Shown here piece by piece: positions 11,391 to 24,200 of a stretch of DNA of 64,000 nt (position 1 is its first letter; every line of letters begins with the position of its first letter). Below the pieces are notes generated by a model that saw only the letters and a list, made by a program, of their open reading frames with translations, was not told the DNA's origin and did no database searches. A program made the position numbers and the translations under genes. Source of the DNA: Hypholoma sublateritium FD-334 SS-4 (lineage: Eukaryota > Basidiomycota > Agaricomycetes > Agaricales > Strophariaceae); NCBI GenBank assembly GCA_000827495.1, contig KN817560.1, positions 1-64,000 of the forward strand, written 5' to 3'.

Positions 11391-12436
11391 ATGACCGATA
11401 GTTCACCTACTGTCGCAGAAGCCGTTCAAGACGGTCAAAGAGACTCTTCTGGCTGGTCTGCATCTCTCTACAACAAGACGGCGTCGTTTGTTTATTCGCC
11501 CTCGTACGCTTCACCCATCCTGGACCTCCTGGCAGCGCGGCCCGGCGAACGCATTATGGACATAGGATGCGGAAGCGGCGAGTTGACGAAGGACCTCCAG
11601 TTAGTCGTCGAGCAGAAGGACGGCGGTGTCATAGTAGGCACAGATTTCAGTGAGAGCATGGTAAGCACGTTCGCTGGCCTCACATTAGGCGCTCGCCGTT
11701 CTGATGGGCCCGTTCCCGGAAGATTGAGAAGGCGCTCCAAAATGGGGTGAAGTATGCCTTCGTCGCCGATGCGCAGGATCTCGTCCTTCCTGAAGGCAAC
11801 CCGGTGCTCCAAGTCAAGTTCGACGCGGTGTTCAGCAACGCCGCACTGCATTGGTGTAAGCGCGATCCACTCGGCGTCCTAGTTAGCGCCGGAAAGGTCC
11901 TGAAGCCTGGCGGCAGGATCGTCGCCGAGATGGGCGGATTTATGAACGTTGTTGGTACGTACGCGCTGAGGTCAAAACAACTTCCAGAAGTCTGATAGCG
12001 GCCAAATGATTTAGGACTTAGGGGAATGCTGCACGAAGTCATACGATCAACCGGGCGCGATCCCGAAGCGCTCGACCCATGGTTCTTCCCGTCGCCGGAA
12101 GATTATGAGAAGGTGAGTGGCTGCCGACATGGCGCTCCATTCTGTTTTAACTTTGCTAACGAAATTCATTAGCTATTAATCACCGCTGGTTTCGAGCCAA
12201 CTCACATTTCGTTAACACCCCGAATTACTCCCCTGGCGACCGGATTGTATGAATGGCTTCACCTGTTCGCCCGCAGCTCTTTCCTCCGTGACTTCTCGGA
12301 CGAGGAGGCTGATAGAATTATGCGGAAGGTAGAGGATGGGATGCGCAGAGACTGTCAGGATGCAAGCGGGAAATGGTCGTTGATGTATACGCGTCTAAGG
12401 TTCTCAGCTACCTTGAAGCCCCTCACAGGGCCTTGA
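11391..12436 (+). CDS. SAM-dependent class I methyltransferase
   Basis: Four exons (11391-11660, 11723-11954, 12015-12112, 12173-12436) encode 287 residues. Motif I (IMDIGCGSGELT, about residues 59-70) binds SAM, followed by an acidic GTDFSESM segment and the post-motif FDAVFSNAALHWC, then LKPGGRIVAEMGGF. The HW dipeptide and general layout resemble trans-aconitate 2-methyltransferase and related small-molecule methyltransferases; the substrate cannot be read from sequence. The C-terminal part (residues 180-287) carries helices that would close over the active site, including YEWLHLFARSSFL. No targeting signal is seen, so a cytosolic enzyme is likely. The start at 11391 is the first ATG in the frame after an upstream stop-rich leader. 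Confidence 0.88.
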
Positions 12437-12999
12437 GACCACTGCGTTAAATTGTTTGCTTTAAACATAATCTTCATGCATTGGAAGGTTTGATAAAACT
12501 GTATTGAACCGTAAGTATGTTGAAAATAGTTATGTTGGATAACGCCACAATCAAGCGGGAGACAAATTGACTGGAAAAATAGAATACACACGTCACATTT
12601 GAGCAAGCAACCTTCAGTCTTCACCGTTAGTCGTGTGCGCTGCCTCTACAAGAGTTTCCAAAGAGTTTCTTCACGAGCCAGCAAAGTCAGCTCGGGAGTC
12701 GTCGGCAACGGGGATTACTTACATGCGCGCCGTGTGAGAAATCCTTCCGGGCCGAATACGGCCAACGTACCCGCCAGCTGATCTCTGACTCGGACATCGC
12801 CATCTTTGCATGCCACATTGTGGAATGTAGTTCCTCCACGTCACCAAGAATATTATCAGCTTTCCTCTTCTTTCATTATCTCTTGTTCATGTTGTCGCGT
12901 CGAAGAAATGCGAGAGGCTCGGCGACAGCAAAGGATGTCTCTGCAAAAATAAATGACATCGCTGTTTCGACGTACGCTGGACGTCCAAAGGAAAACGGA
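12437..12999. other. Intergenic region with possible upstream start of the transporter
   Basis: About 0.56 kb. It holds the 3' end of the methyltransferase gene and the promoter of the transporter. An in-frame ATG at 12889 would lengthen the transporter by 37 mostly basic and polar residues. Confidence 0.5.
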
Positions 13000-14382
13000 A
13001 TGTCTGTGTTGCAGCTTGCACCCGTTGTAATAGACATCTACTCAGTAAGAAACGCTCTCTATCTTACTTATGATGGTCTAAAACATGATGTGTAGGCGCT
13101 GTCTATGGTCCTTGGTGGCTGTTGCTCGTCCGTTATAGTTCTCTGAGGGAGGTTGCGGAGGCTTGACTTACAAACGTATTGCAGGAACGTATTAGCGTAT
13201 GAGCAGTTACTACTCATGAATCCTCACATTGGCAAGTACAATATCAGCGGTCCTGATGTTAGCAACGCTTACAGGCCCTCCAGGTTCAGCGCTTACCTTC
13301 TCGCAAATGTTGTTCATTTCCATGCACTCCCTACCCTCATTCATAGAATCTTCCAAATCAACTATTTTCCCCAGATTGAAAGATCGTCAAGTGCCAATAA
13401 CGCAATGGGCCTTGCAAGTGATAGTCGCAACAACTGGATCTTTGTTAAACAATTGGGCCTTTGCATACAACGTGCCCTTAACGATATTGATTGTTTTTCG
13501 ATCTGCGGGTAAGCCTCTCAACTCGAGCTTGAACTTAAATCCATTGATTTCTGCAGGCCTTCCTGTTTCTATGTTATTTGGCTATATCTTCATGAAGAAA
13601 CGGTATAGTCTGCGCCAAATCGTAAATATTGAGTGATATATCTAAAATCTGCATCTAACGTATCTTTATTAGCTGTCTATTGTACTTGTAACCCTCGGGG
13701 TTGTTCTAGTCACACTCTCGAAAACGGCCTCGAACTCCAATGACAAAATAAAAAATGTAATGAGCCCAACGGAACTAAAACGATATTCTATAGGGATCGG
13801 TATGATGGTCGTGTCCCTATTGTGCACCGGCATTCTGGGAATGTTGCAAGAACGGACTTACCGAAAATATGGCCCTTGCTGGCGAGAGGGCGTGTTTTAT
13901 ATGGTGTGTTGCCTATACAGTAAAATTCACTGCTAAGTATCTACTCTAATTTCTCTCCCTCGACAGCACTTTTTGTCACTCCCTATTTTTATCTTCCTCA
14001 GTGGCGATATAAAACAGGGCCTTGGCAGCCTGGTTAGCACGGACTCATCGTCTACCACACTAAAATCCTTCGGGATTTTATTCGGGAATCTCGCCACTCA
14101 ACTTCTATGCGTATCCGGCGTGAATCGCCTGTCATCGGTGCGTTCAACCCGCCCTATTTCTGTAGTATGTAAGCTTATTATAGTCCATACACCAACCCAC
14201 AGCAAGTTTCGTCGGTTTCGACAAACATTGCATTGACGGCGCGCAAGGCACTCAGCCTGTGCTTCAGCGTGTGGTGGTTCGGCAATGATTGGAATACACA
14301 GCTAGGAGTAGGAGCCTTCATGGTCTTTTTCGGCAGCCTGTCATATACTCTAAATGTGGACAGAGGGGGGAAAGGCGAGTAA
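13000..14382 (+). CDS. UDP-N-acetylglucosamine transporter, Yea4/SLC35B4 type
   Basis: Eight exons (13000-13044, 13096-13127, 13185-13231, 13284-13508, 13557-13621, 13673-13903, 13967-14137, 14203-14382) give 331 residues, the usual length for SLC35B4. The N-terminal segment has the family signature GGCCSN, then EQLL and ALTFSQMLFIS; later come LLNNWAFAYNVPLTI, FRSAGLPVSML and KKRYSLRQI, and the C-terminus has VSSVSTNIALTARKALS. About ten membrane helices are visible. The family carries UDP-GlcNAc (in some members other UDP-sugars) into the ER or Golgi lumen, in yeast for chitin synthesis. The third intron (13232-13283) must start with GC (GCAAGT), because no GT donor keeps the conserved frame. 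An earlier ATG at 12889 gives a 368-residue version; I prefer 13000 on family length. Confidence 0.88.
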
Positions 14383-15449
14383 TAACATAGATTCATTGAT
14401 GGTCGACTATTCTGAGTGGACGGACGTTATCGGTGTGATTTTCCGCAAGCTTCCTCGATCGCTACTTATAGCGTTTACGCAGCATGCTGTAATGCCTGTT
14501 TGACGGAGAAGAACACCCCTGAACACCCTCATGGATTGAACCCTCGTCAAACTTGAGCTCCGTACAAAAAATGAAATAAACGCAGAACTCCTATGCTTCA
14601 TTCAAGCGCGGAAATTTAAATGACTACATATATTATGAATAGCGAGGCGAATTTCAAAATCAATGTTTTTTACCCCGTTCGGTCCGAGGTAGGAAGAGCT
14701 ATTTTGAGTGATTACGTCAAATGCAAATGTGGACATTCTTTCACCTCGATTAATGCCAAATTATCTCCATGACGGTGACCATGACCTCATTAGATTGTTT
14801 CCTATTCAAAGAGAAAATATCAAATGAAAGTTCAGATAGACCGGATCCCAAAAACTTGGAGGTTGTGTGGATCGAGTCAATGGTGAACGCAGAATTTGAA
14901 CAAAATTGAATATTTGTATCGCCACTTTGGTCGCTTGTGGTCGCCACCAGTCGCCTGTCGCCACCTTATCACTCCAAATGTCTTCTTTTCATTCGCTTCG
15001 AATTCTGGACGTAGTCGGTACTTTTATAAGCTTCTTGGAAAATTGTTGGAAAAGCCAAGAAAAGACTGAGAGAAGTGAATGAATATCTCAGTGTAAATCT
15101 TGCAGTATTCAATTATCAGCGTTCAAGCAAATAAATAAAAAGGCTGAGATCTCATAGCAACTTCATAGATGCTTGCGTTATGCCAGACACTTGGGTCAAC
15201 CGGCAAACTGAACGCGGTTAATATGGCCTACGCAGGGCTCTGCCCCCTTGTTTAGCCAAGGTTTAACTGTACTTCGACAAAGTGTGATAAAGTGCTCCAA
15301 TCCTTTCAGTTACTCGGGCACCAGTGTTCTGGAATACCGTGACTAGGAAACCTTCTCACAAACGCTTTATAGGTTTGCCTTATTTAATTTCATCAACTGG
15401 TTCCGTACCATTCTTCTCCCAACCTTCTCCATTACACTGACCTACTGGC
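14383..15449. other. Intergenic region, no gene seen
   Basis: About 1.07 kb between two plus-strand genes. Short frames only. A GTCGCCACC motif recurs near 14.94-14.97 kb. Presumably UTRs and the promoter of the DUF202 gene. Confidence 0.5.
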
Positions 15450-16411
15450 ATGCCTGAACGACCTCACGCTGGCGGATTTGAGGTGCAGGAGCCGCAAGTC
15501 ACTGAAAACACTCCTCTGCTTTGCTCCGCATCCACATCCCAAAGGAAAAGTACGGGATTACCTTCCCGAGCACGAGGGAAAGAACGCCTGTCCGAGCAAT
15601 GCCAGGAGACTGCAAACGACCAGTTCCGACCATCCCTCGAGAAGGAGGCCGACCTCGCGAGATTACTTCGCCATGCGAGCTCTTCGAGCTTGCGTTCACC
15701 TTCGACATCATCCACCACCGTAGAAGACGGAAATAATATCCCAAGTACCTGCTCTGAGATCAGCAACACAGAGCAGTGCGAGTCGAATTGGAGAAAACAA
15801 CATTGGAGGTTTCTACCTGAAGGGGTATCACTGCGTTTGGAGAACTCTGGAAGTGTTGCTCGCGACCATCTGGCGTCGGAACGTACCTTCCTTGCCTACA
15901 TGCGTACAAGTTTGGCAATAGCTTCGTCTGGAGTCGGTGAGTATACTGTATTCAATTCGCACAACACTACCTCCCCATTTCTATAAATATCCACTGTTCT
16001 GGCAAATGTCCAAGGTCACACTCCCCCAAAGCTTAAACGACTGATCCATTTCATACAATGTAGCTCTTGTGCAGCTATTCTCTGCCGCTTCCCATTCTAC
16101 CGCAGCAGGATCGGCGTACCGGATGCATCGATACATACAGCCCCTGGGAGCTTCCGCAGTTGTTGTTGGCCTTGTAATACTCTTTGTTGGTACGCCGTAT
16201 ACTTTCTTGGTCATCTCCGAGTCGTTCTGTGTTCTCAAAGTCACATACTTTAGGTATATCGCGGTATTTCACTGTGCAGTCGGCATTGACAAAGGGATAT
16301 TTCCCTGTCGCTCGTGTAACCACTGGCTTCATTGCGGTGATGCTTACAGCGTTGGTGGCACTTACCTGCGGAGTTCTCATGGCCGGGAAGCTGGTACCCA
16401 AAGGAATGTGA
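15450..16411 (+). CDS. DUF202 small membrane protein
   Basis: Three exons (15450-15936, 16064-16189, 16254-16411) give 256 residues. The first 120 residues are polar, Ser-rich and probably disordered. The DUF202 domain (about residues 135-250) starts with the diagnostic ARDHLASERTFLAYMRTSLA, continues with SSGVALVQLF and ends with three hydrophobic helices, including GLVILFVGISRYFTVQSALT and VMLTALVALTCGVLMAG. DUF202 proteins are small three-helix proteins related to the transmembrane part of fungal Vtc1; the individual function of this fungal group is not established. The family similarity supports the last exon, because only this splice restores ISRYFTVQ. Confidence 0.88.
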
Positions 16412-16825
16412 TCAAAGAACATCCCTATCTCACTCTTGTCTCGCTCGGCACACGTTGTACTACTTGTGTATAATAGACATATGCCTTGATCTAACTTTAG
16501 GTAATCTGGTTACTTTTCATCTTTGCTATCACCACTATATACACTGTCCCATTTCATACCACCTACCATGTACTAATTAAGACTAACCAGCTGCAAAAAA
16601 ATGACAATTGCAAGTTGATTGGACTCAAATTGGACCATCATTAATTCGGAGCACGGAGGCCGGTTCCGTCGAGTCACCCTCCCGTGACTCGTTAAAAGCT
16701 ATGATTTTGCTACGATTACTTGATGATTACTACTCAATATTCAATTACGACCAGTAAGTTAAACTTGGTTTTTGCGACAACTTCAGATATCTTCCATCCT
16801 CCTCCATCTCGTCAAGAAACTTTCC
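16412..16825. other. Intergenic region, no gene seen
   Basis: About 0.41 kb, the 3' end of the DUF202 gene and the promoter of efl1. Confidence 0.5.
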
Positions 16826-19800
16826 ATGTTCATGGAGGCTCCCGACCCTGCCAATGTCCGAATCATCACCACTCTGGGGCACGTCGATCATGGTAAAACC
16901 ACTCTCATGGACGCACTGCTTGCGGCAAACAATATCATATCGCCCCGAATGGCAGGGAAAATGCGATATCTTGATAGCCGCGAAGATGAACAGGAGCGGG
17001 GAATAACGATGGAGAGTAGTGCCGTATCGCTCAAATTCCAAGTTATGGAACAGACGCCAAGTGGAGGTGCGATTATCTATCTGAGGATTTACGAACTCAG
17101 ATCATGTTTAACTAGGAGATAATTAGGCAAATCTCCGAGGACATATGTGGTGAACATGATCGACACCCCAGGGCATGTAGATTTCTCGAGCGAAGTCTCA
17201 ACTGCTTCGCGATTGTGCGATGGCGCACTTGTTTTGGTGGACGTTATCGAAGGTGTATGCACGCAGGTAAGTTAGATTGGCTCTGAATTCACCATTGCTG
17301 GATTCCTTATAAAATTTGGTAGACTATTGCAGTCCTGAGACAAGCATGGCAGGACCGCCTTCGTCCTATTCTTGTGATAAACAAATTCGACCGCTTGATC
17401 ACGGAATTGAAATTAGCGCCGGTCGAAGCATATCATCACCTTGCTCGTTTAATCGAGCAAGTTAATGCCGTAATGGGCAATTTTTTTGCGTCCGAACGAA
17501 TGGACGACGATCTGCGATGGAGAGAAGAACGTGAACGACGTCTAGCAGAGAAGAAAGAGGCTCACGCAGACGAGACAGATGCGGCAGTCAACGAGGCCGA
17601 AGAATTTCAAGAAAAGGACGACGAAGATATTTATTTTGCGCCAGAGAAAGGGAATGTAATCTTCGCCTCTGCAATAGACGGGTGGGGCTTCAGAGTGGGC
17701 AAGTTCGCTCAGCTTTACGCGCAGAAACTAGGGATCAAAGAAGCTAATCTCCGAAGAGTGCTTTGGGGTGATTTTTTCCTGGATCCTAAGACGAAAAGGG
17801 TCATAAGCTATAAGCACTTGAGGGGACGGCCTCTCAAACCTCTTTTTGTGCAATTCGTACTAGAAAACATATGGGCAGTATATGACGGAGTAGTGATGAA
17901 TCCGTTCGTATTTCAATCGCATATGCCGTGGACTCTTTTGAATCAAACAATATTTCTAGGAATCCGGATAAGGTTCTCAAGATAATAGGTGCTTTGGGCC
18001 TGAAAATGCAACCTCGCGATCTCAAAACCAAGGACACGCGGTACCTGCTTTCCCTCATCTTCAATCAATGGCTTTCTCTGTCGACCTGTATCATCCAGAC
18101 TGTCATTGATATTATCCCTACACCACCTATAGCTCAAGCCACGAGGATCCCAAAGATGTTATATCCGGATATATATGAATCGACGTTGGAACCCAAGAAC
18201 AAACTAGAAGCAGATCTATATTCGTCCAAGTCAGATTCTAAGGCCTCTGTTGTCGGATATGTCAGCAAGATGTTCGCCGTATCTGCGAAAGATCTGCCTG
18301 AAAACAAGAAAAAACCAATCACAGCCGAAGAAATGAGGACAAAAGCAAGGGAGGCAAGGGAGGCAAGACAAAACGAAGTTGACCGCGGGGCCACCCCGCA
18401 ATCAGCAACTTCTCCTATAAGCTACGATCCTTCGCAACGGCAGCATTCTGAAGTGGCCGAAGTGCCAACAAACATGGACGCCGAAGTTCTGCTAGGATTT
18501 GCTCGACTCTACTCTGGCACTCTCCGCGTGAAAAGCTCAGTATATGCGGTGCTTCCAAAATACAACACTACTCTTGGCCCAAACCACCCGGCCAACGCAA
18601 AATATATATTGACCGCTAAAGTGGAGGGTCTGTATGTCATGATGGGACGAGAACTAGTTCCAGTGACCCACATACGCGCAGGGAACATATTCGCTGTCAA
18701 GGGATTGGAATCAAAGGTTTGGAGAAGCGCGACGTTATGTAGCCCCGAAGAACTTGGAATCGGCGAAGAACCGGATGCAGAAAGGCAAAAAGACTGCCTT
18801 ATCAATTTAGGTGCTATCAACAGATCGGTATCCTTCCTTCCTTACTATGCATCAGATTGTATATATTCTGACACTACGTGGCTTATAGGCTCCACCAATT
18901 GTCCGTGTTGCACTGGAACCTGTAAAGCCTGCCGACATGCAAAAACTAGTTGACGGCTTGAAGCTTCTGAGCCAATCAGACCCTTGTGTCGAGACTTTCC
19001 AGCAACAAACGGGCGAGCATGTTATTTTGACTGCCGGTGAACTTCATTTAGAGGTGAACTGCTACATATTCTGTGTCTAGGTAAAGGTTTGATGTCTTCT
19101 GCGCAGCGTTGCTTGAAGGATTTACGCGAACGATTTGCGAAAGTAGAGATACAATCTTCGGCGCCCATCGTTCCCTTCCGCGAAACTGCTCTCAAAGCTC
19201 CAGGTAAAGCTATCTCATCTACACTGCAGAGCAGTAGTGACAACCAGTCAGATATGGCCCCAACTAAGACCCCCAATGCTCCGCGTGGTACAATCAAAGG
19301 AACCAGCTCACAACAAGTTGTCTCCTTCACAATTCGCGCAAGTCCTATGCCGAAACCGATCCTTGATTTTATACTAGAAAACTTGGAGGTGTGGAAGATC
19401 TTGCAACATAATCGCGAGATACAGCAAGGAAATGCGTCAGAAAAGGATGAGCAAGTGGAGAACTATGATGATGTCGTGCGCAAACCCACCGTGACTCCTG
19501 AGCATTTCTGGGAGATCTTCTCAGAGAAGTGCAAGGAAGCTGGTGGTGAATGGGTGAACGTCGCGGATAAGACATGGGCTTTTGGTCCCCAGAAAGCTGG
19601 TGCTTGCCTTTTGGTTGATTCAAGAAGTCCTGAACCACACGCATCGTCAGTTTCCTTTTATTTCTCTCTTTTTATGCCCTGAATCATTTTGGCAGGCTAC
19701 GACGCCGTCTCCAGCGAACAACTGCGGAATATGACTCTGCGGGCTCAGATAAGATTAGTCGTGATTTTGATAACCATATCGAGACTGGCTTCCAGTTTGC

Positions 19801-20617
19801 GACCTTCCAAGGTCCATTGTGCGCCGAACCTGTGGAAGGTATGGTATATTTTGTGGAGCAAGTGGGCATAGATAGGGATGCCCTTGGAAAGGAAATTGGT
19901 GAACTCGTTAACCTTATAATCTTGATGATTTTCTCATTGTTATGTGCTAGAGCAAAACAAACTGTCCCAAGTTACTGGGTCTCTAATATCAGCTGTTAGG
20001 GATGCCTGTAGAAATGGTCTGCTAGATTGGTCACCGAGGTTGATGCTTGCGATGTATACATGTGAAATTCAAGCCTCGAGTGAGTTTGACTACTCAGAAT
20101 CTGGCCTCCAGCTAAATTGAATGTCCTTGTAGCGGATGTTCTGGGTAAAGTATATGGCGTGGTCGCAAGGCGACGTGGTCGTATCGTCGCAGAAGAAATG
20201 AAAGAAGGCACTTCATTCTTCAATGTCTCTGCGTTACTGCCAGTGGTAGAAAGTTTTGGATTTGCAGATGGTATGCACTGCAGTCAATCACGCCCACCTT
20301 TATTTTAAGTTTTTATCACAGATATCCGAACCCGAACTTCGGGTGCCGCCAGCCCTCAATTGATTTTCAGCGGGTGCGTAAATTTCTAAGCCTAAGCCTA
20401 CATTGTCGTTATAAGCTGGATATACAGGTATGAACTTCTGGACCTTGACCCGTTTTGGGTGCCTACGACAGAAGAAGAGCTTGAGGATCTAGGCGAGAAG
20501 GCGGATCGGTCTAACATCGCGAAGGGATATATGGATGCTGTTAGAGAGCGAAAAGGGATGTTTGTGGATCGGAAGATTGTGGAATTTGCAGAAAAACAGA
20601 GAACGCTCAAGAGATGA
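16826..20617 (+). CDS. efl1: Elongation factor-like GTPase Efl1 (Ria1)
   Basis: Eleven exons (16826-17066, 17127-17266, 17323-17903, 17960-18827, 18889-19053, 19107-19645, 19696-19898, 19951-20079, 20133-20270, 20322-20373, 20428-20617) give 1081 residues, the expected length. The EF2-like G domain has GHVDHGKT (G1), the switch segment [29 protein letters not shown] (G3) and NKFD (G4). An acidic/basic insertion (about residues 190-235) interrupts the G domain as is normal for Efl1. Downstream are EF2 domain [20 protein letters not shown], a [17 protein letters not shown] segment and a C-terminal [15 protein letters not shown]. Efl1 works with Sdo1/SBDS to remove Tif6/eIF6 from pre-60S subunits in the cytoplasm. 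The second ATG at 16832 is an alternative start. The third intron uses a weak GTTCGT donor, but no other splice keeps the frame. Confidence 0.94.
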
Positions 20618-21235
20618 TATATCGTGCCATGCGGCTTTGTTTTTCACACTTCTTTATCAAGTATGTGTACATCACCCAGTCAAATATTATTATTGAAAGT
20701 ACCAGCCAACTAAACCATACTCATTTAATTCTTGTATGCATTAGACGCGGTGCGCCACATGACAACAAGAGGGGAAATGATGAAGGAATTGCTGATCGCG
20801 AACGCGCCACAGGAAGAGCCGCAGTGCAAGCTCGTAAAGATATCCCTCGGCCTTTGTTCCGGCTGTTGCTCATCGACATGGCGCCAAGAGGCGATTCGAA
20901 AGATGGCCAGCAATCCAATGTTTTGTAAAATGGGTGGGTTTCAATCGGACGTCCCCAACGCTGTGATGGGCGTGATCCAATGTGTATCATTTTTTGGTTC
21001 TTCCAGCGCCTTTTCAAAAGGCAACATCCAACAAGTCGCTCTTAATGTTAATTGCTACCCAGTTTGGGGGGAACGGGAATTGGCCCGACTACCTTTTTGA
21101 TTCTTCCCCTTCTCCAGTTGGGCGTGAAAGCGATTAAAAGCGAACCTCCTGCCAAAAGTATGATAGCACAAGTAAAACCAGCACTTGAATAATACAAGAT
21201 ATAATACATCGAGGAAAGAAGGCCCAAAGGACCTC
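20618..21235. other. Convergent intergenic region, no gene seen
   Basis: About 0.62 kb between the ends of efl1 and the RasGEF gene. An open plus-strand frame at 20732-21100 has no recognisable features and I take it as untranslated sequence. Confidence 0.5.
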
Positions 21236-24200
21236 CTATAGGAAGCCGCTTTCTTGCAGTAATCTCGCCATTTTCTCATCTTCTCGTTCTCTGGGTTCAC
21301 GTTCGAGAGAAAGGCCCCAGAAATGCTCGGCGGATTGTCGCGTGTCGGTGAATTGACCCAGAGACTCGGTAATATATGTCGCGACGCTGGGAAGATTTTG
21401 GAAATTGAACGGTTGGGCTTGCCATCGTTTGATATCGTTGATGACCTCGGATGCCATTTGGCGCTTGCGAAAATTGACCAGACCTCCCGGAAGATTATCT
21501 GGATTTCCGTCTTGGATGAAGGTCAAAGTTGACAGGAAGACTCCTGGGAGTAGGGTTAGATTGCGTAGATCAAGAGTGCTTGATATCTGGCTGACCGATA
21601 AAAGGCACACAAGGTGGGGTTACAGATGCCATTAGCGACCTGTACTTGGTGAAATTTTTGTTGGTGTCGATGGTCATTTCACAAGCAGCAAATTGAGCCA
21701 TAAAACGTTGATTGACTTGTTCCCATGTTCGTTTCAGTCTGCGGATCGGGGGCGTATTAAGACCTGAGGTGATGGCAATCATGGTGGAGAAGTTATTTAG
21801 GCCTCGACAGCGCTGCGTTTATATAAGATGAATAGTGACTGGAAATAATGAGCTGTAGCACGTACATCTGCAACGCTGATGAGGTGCTTAACAATAGTCG
21901 CCCGCCTACGGGAGTCTTCCTTACTAAGAACACACTCTGCGACCCAACAAGCAATCTATGGAAAAATTTAACATGATTTGATTTTGGGAAATTAATGATC
22001 ACTGACTCGGTTACTCGTCTGGATGACAGTCGTGATGTTATCGATATTCTCCGTTCTTTGTTCGCGAGCTCGCTGTAAACATTCCATCGGCTTGATCTTC
22101 TGATACAAATTACTTTCCAGGATTGTTAGTTGGCGTGCCAGTTCCAAGGGATCGATGTCCAAGAGTTTCAATTTTTTTCCACTTTTAGGAGCAATAGGAG
22201 CAGGTGGGGTTCCAATGGTTGTGTTTATAAGCGTCTTGACATCTCTTCCTTGGGTTTGCTGCAAAAAATCAATATACAAAGCAGAAATCTCAAGATAATC
22301 ACTTACAGCTCGTTCAATTTGCACCATCAGATTCCTTGCGGCAGCCGATCGCGACACATCCTCCGAAGAAAGGAATTCCTTCATGCGGTCAAGGATATAC
22401 ATATCCTCTTTCTCCAAGATGCCGTCCTCAACAACCATAGATTTCATGGTGTTGAGAACACTATTTTAAATTTAGCAAAATTGTAACAAAGATCCATAGC
22501 ATGCGGTAGACTTACCGCATCTGGATGAGACGTTGCTTTTTCTGGGCCCATTCCTCTCGTTCCACTTGCGTAAGATCTTCGGGCGGCAGGATCCTAAACC
22601 GCGCAACGAGAAGATTGAACAATTCGTCCAGGGTCACAAACGATTTGTAAGTCATGAGGAATGCTTTCGGGAAATTGATGTCTAAAACGAGTGTTAGTAA
22701 TCACCTGTAAGTCGCGACAATCGTGAACATTACCTCCAGCCTTTTCGTGCGCGGTAAGGCGCTCGACGAGGGATGCGACGGTTCCACCCTTGACGGAGCC
22801 GTCGGGTTCAATGATGATTTCGGACGGCGAGTAGTTTGGGCGCAGATACCAAGGTTGATCGTCAACTGCAACCTTGTCTGCGTACTCGGGTCCGAAAATC
22901 TGCCCTAATTTCGAGTTAGCAGAGCGATTCGGTTTGGCGGGAACTAATGAACGAAGATCAACACAAATCATGGATGTTTTGAATTTTCATACCATCAAGG
23001 TCGTCATTGTCATCGAAGGCATCTAGTGGCTCAGACGTAGAGTTTGTCACTAGAGTGTTGTCTAAAGAGGCCTCCGAACCCCCGGGCGCAGCGACATCGG
23101 TCGAGGTGGACGTTGTCCGGTAAGAGTCATAGGCGGGATAATTCTTGGCTCCCGGCCGCGAGAAGAGGGTTCCGAAATCCACAACTTCATCGTTGTCGGA
23201 CTGATATGCCTCCTGTTCGCGAACGGCCCCTCCGACCTGAGCCGGGATATGACTGAGGCGGTACGCGCGGCGCTCGATGGATCCATTGTAGTCGCTCTGA
23301 GCAAGTTCAGCTTGGTCGCGTCCGACAGACGAAAGATGGTCAAATGTTTGTTTGACAATGCCGAGATTGGACCGCAGTGACAAGGAGAGACGATGTACGT
23401 AGTCATACGAGGCTTCCCGCTCTCCGTATGGGACTTTACGGTCATCTTCGGGAAGGCTTTGGTTTGCTAGAAGCAACGCAGAACTGTCATCGTAGACAGC
23501 TTGCACCACTGTTTCTAGCTCACGGACCAGCCGCCTAGCATCCTCGACTGAACGTGCGTAGTGGTCGCTGGTTGCAGTGGTTGCAGATGGGCGAACACCA
23601 TCAATATCAACATGCCGGGCGACGTTAACATCCGCGATTGAGGAAAGGAACGCTGAAATTTGAGTGACCAACTCTTGTACTCGCGGGCGGACATGTTGTA
23701 CTTGAGAAAAATGTATGTCAACAAGAGGAAGCCAACAAGAGAAAATCGAATAGACACACCTGCATTGCCTGACGTCAATCTCAACGTTTGATCGAGAGAA
23801 TTTAACCCTTCTTGCAGCCGCGACAATGAATAATCGATATCAGAAGCGACATTGGACCCCAAGGCTTTTTGTGGCATTCTTGATTGGTCAGGAAGGGAAA
23901 CATACCCAAAGCCTTTCCACGTTCCCGCGGTTCCCGCTCCCACAAGGCCTAGGCCGACATTGAGCGTCGTAAATACACCCTGGAGGCGCTTAGGAAGCTT
24001 GTCTTCCGACTTGGGTTGATTGTGTTCATCCCGTTGGACCTCTATTACAAAAGAGGCAACAGCCTTTTCCAACTCATCCGAATCCGTCTCAATGCGATTG
24101 AGGGTATCGATGAGCTGCGAGCCAGAGTCGTATTGCATTGCGCGAGCGCTGAGAACGAGTCTGGACAGTGTAGCGGTGACCTTCCTTTGTGCAGGCTTCA

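Noticed and set aside
12889..12999. Upstream ATG of the nucleotide-sugar transporter
   Set aside because: Adds 37 polar residues not expected for the family; kept only as an alternative start.
20732..21100. Plus-strand open frame of 122 codons after efl1
   Set aside because: No ATG context, codon bias or motif; lies where 3' UTRs of two convergent genes are expected.
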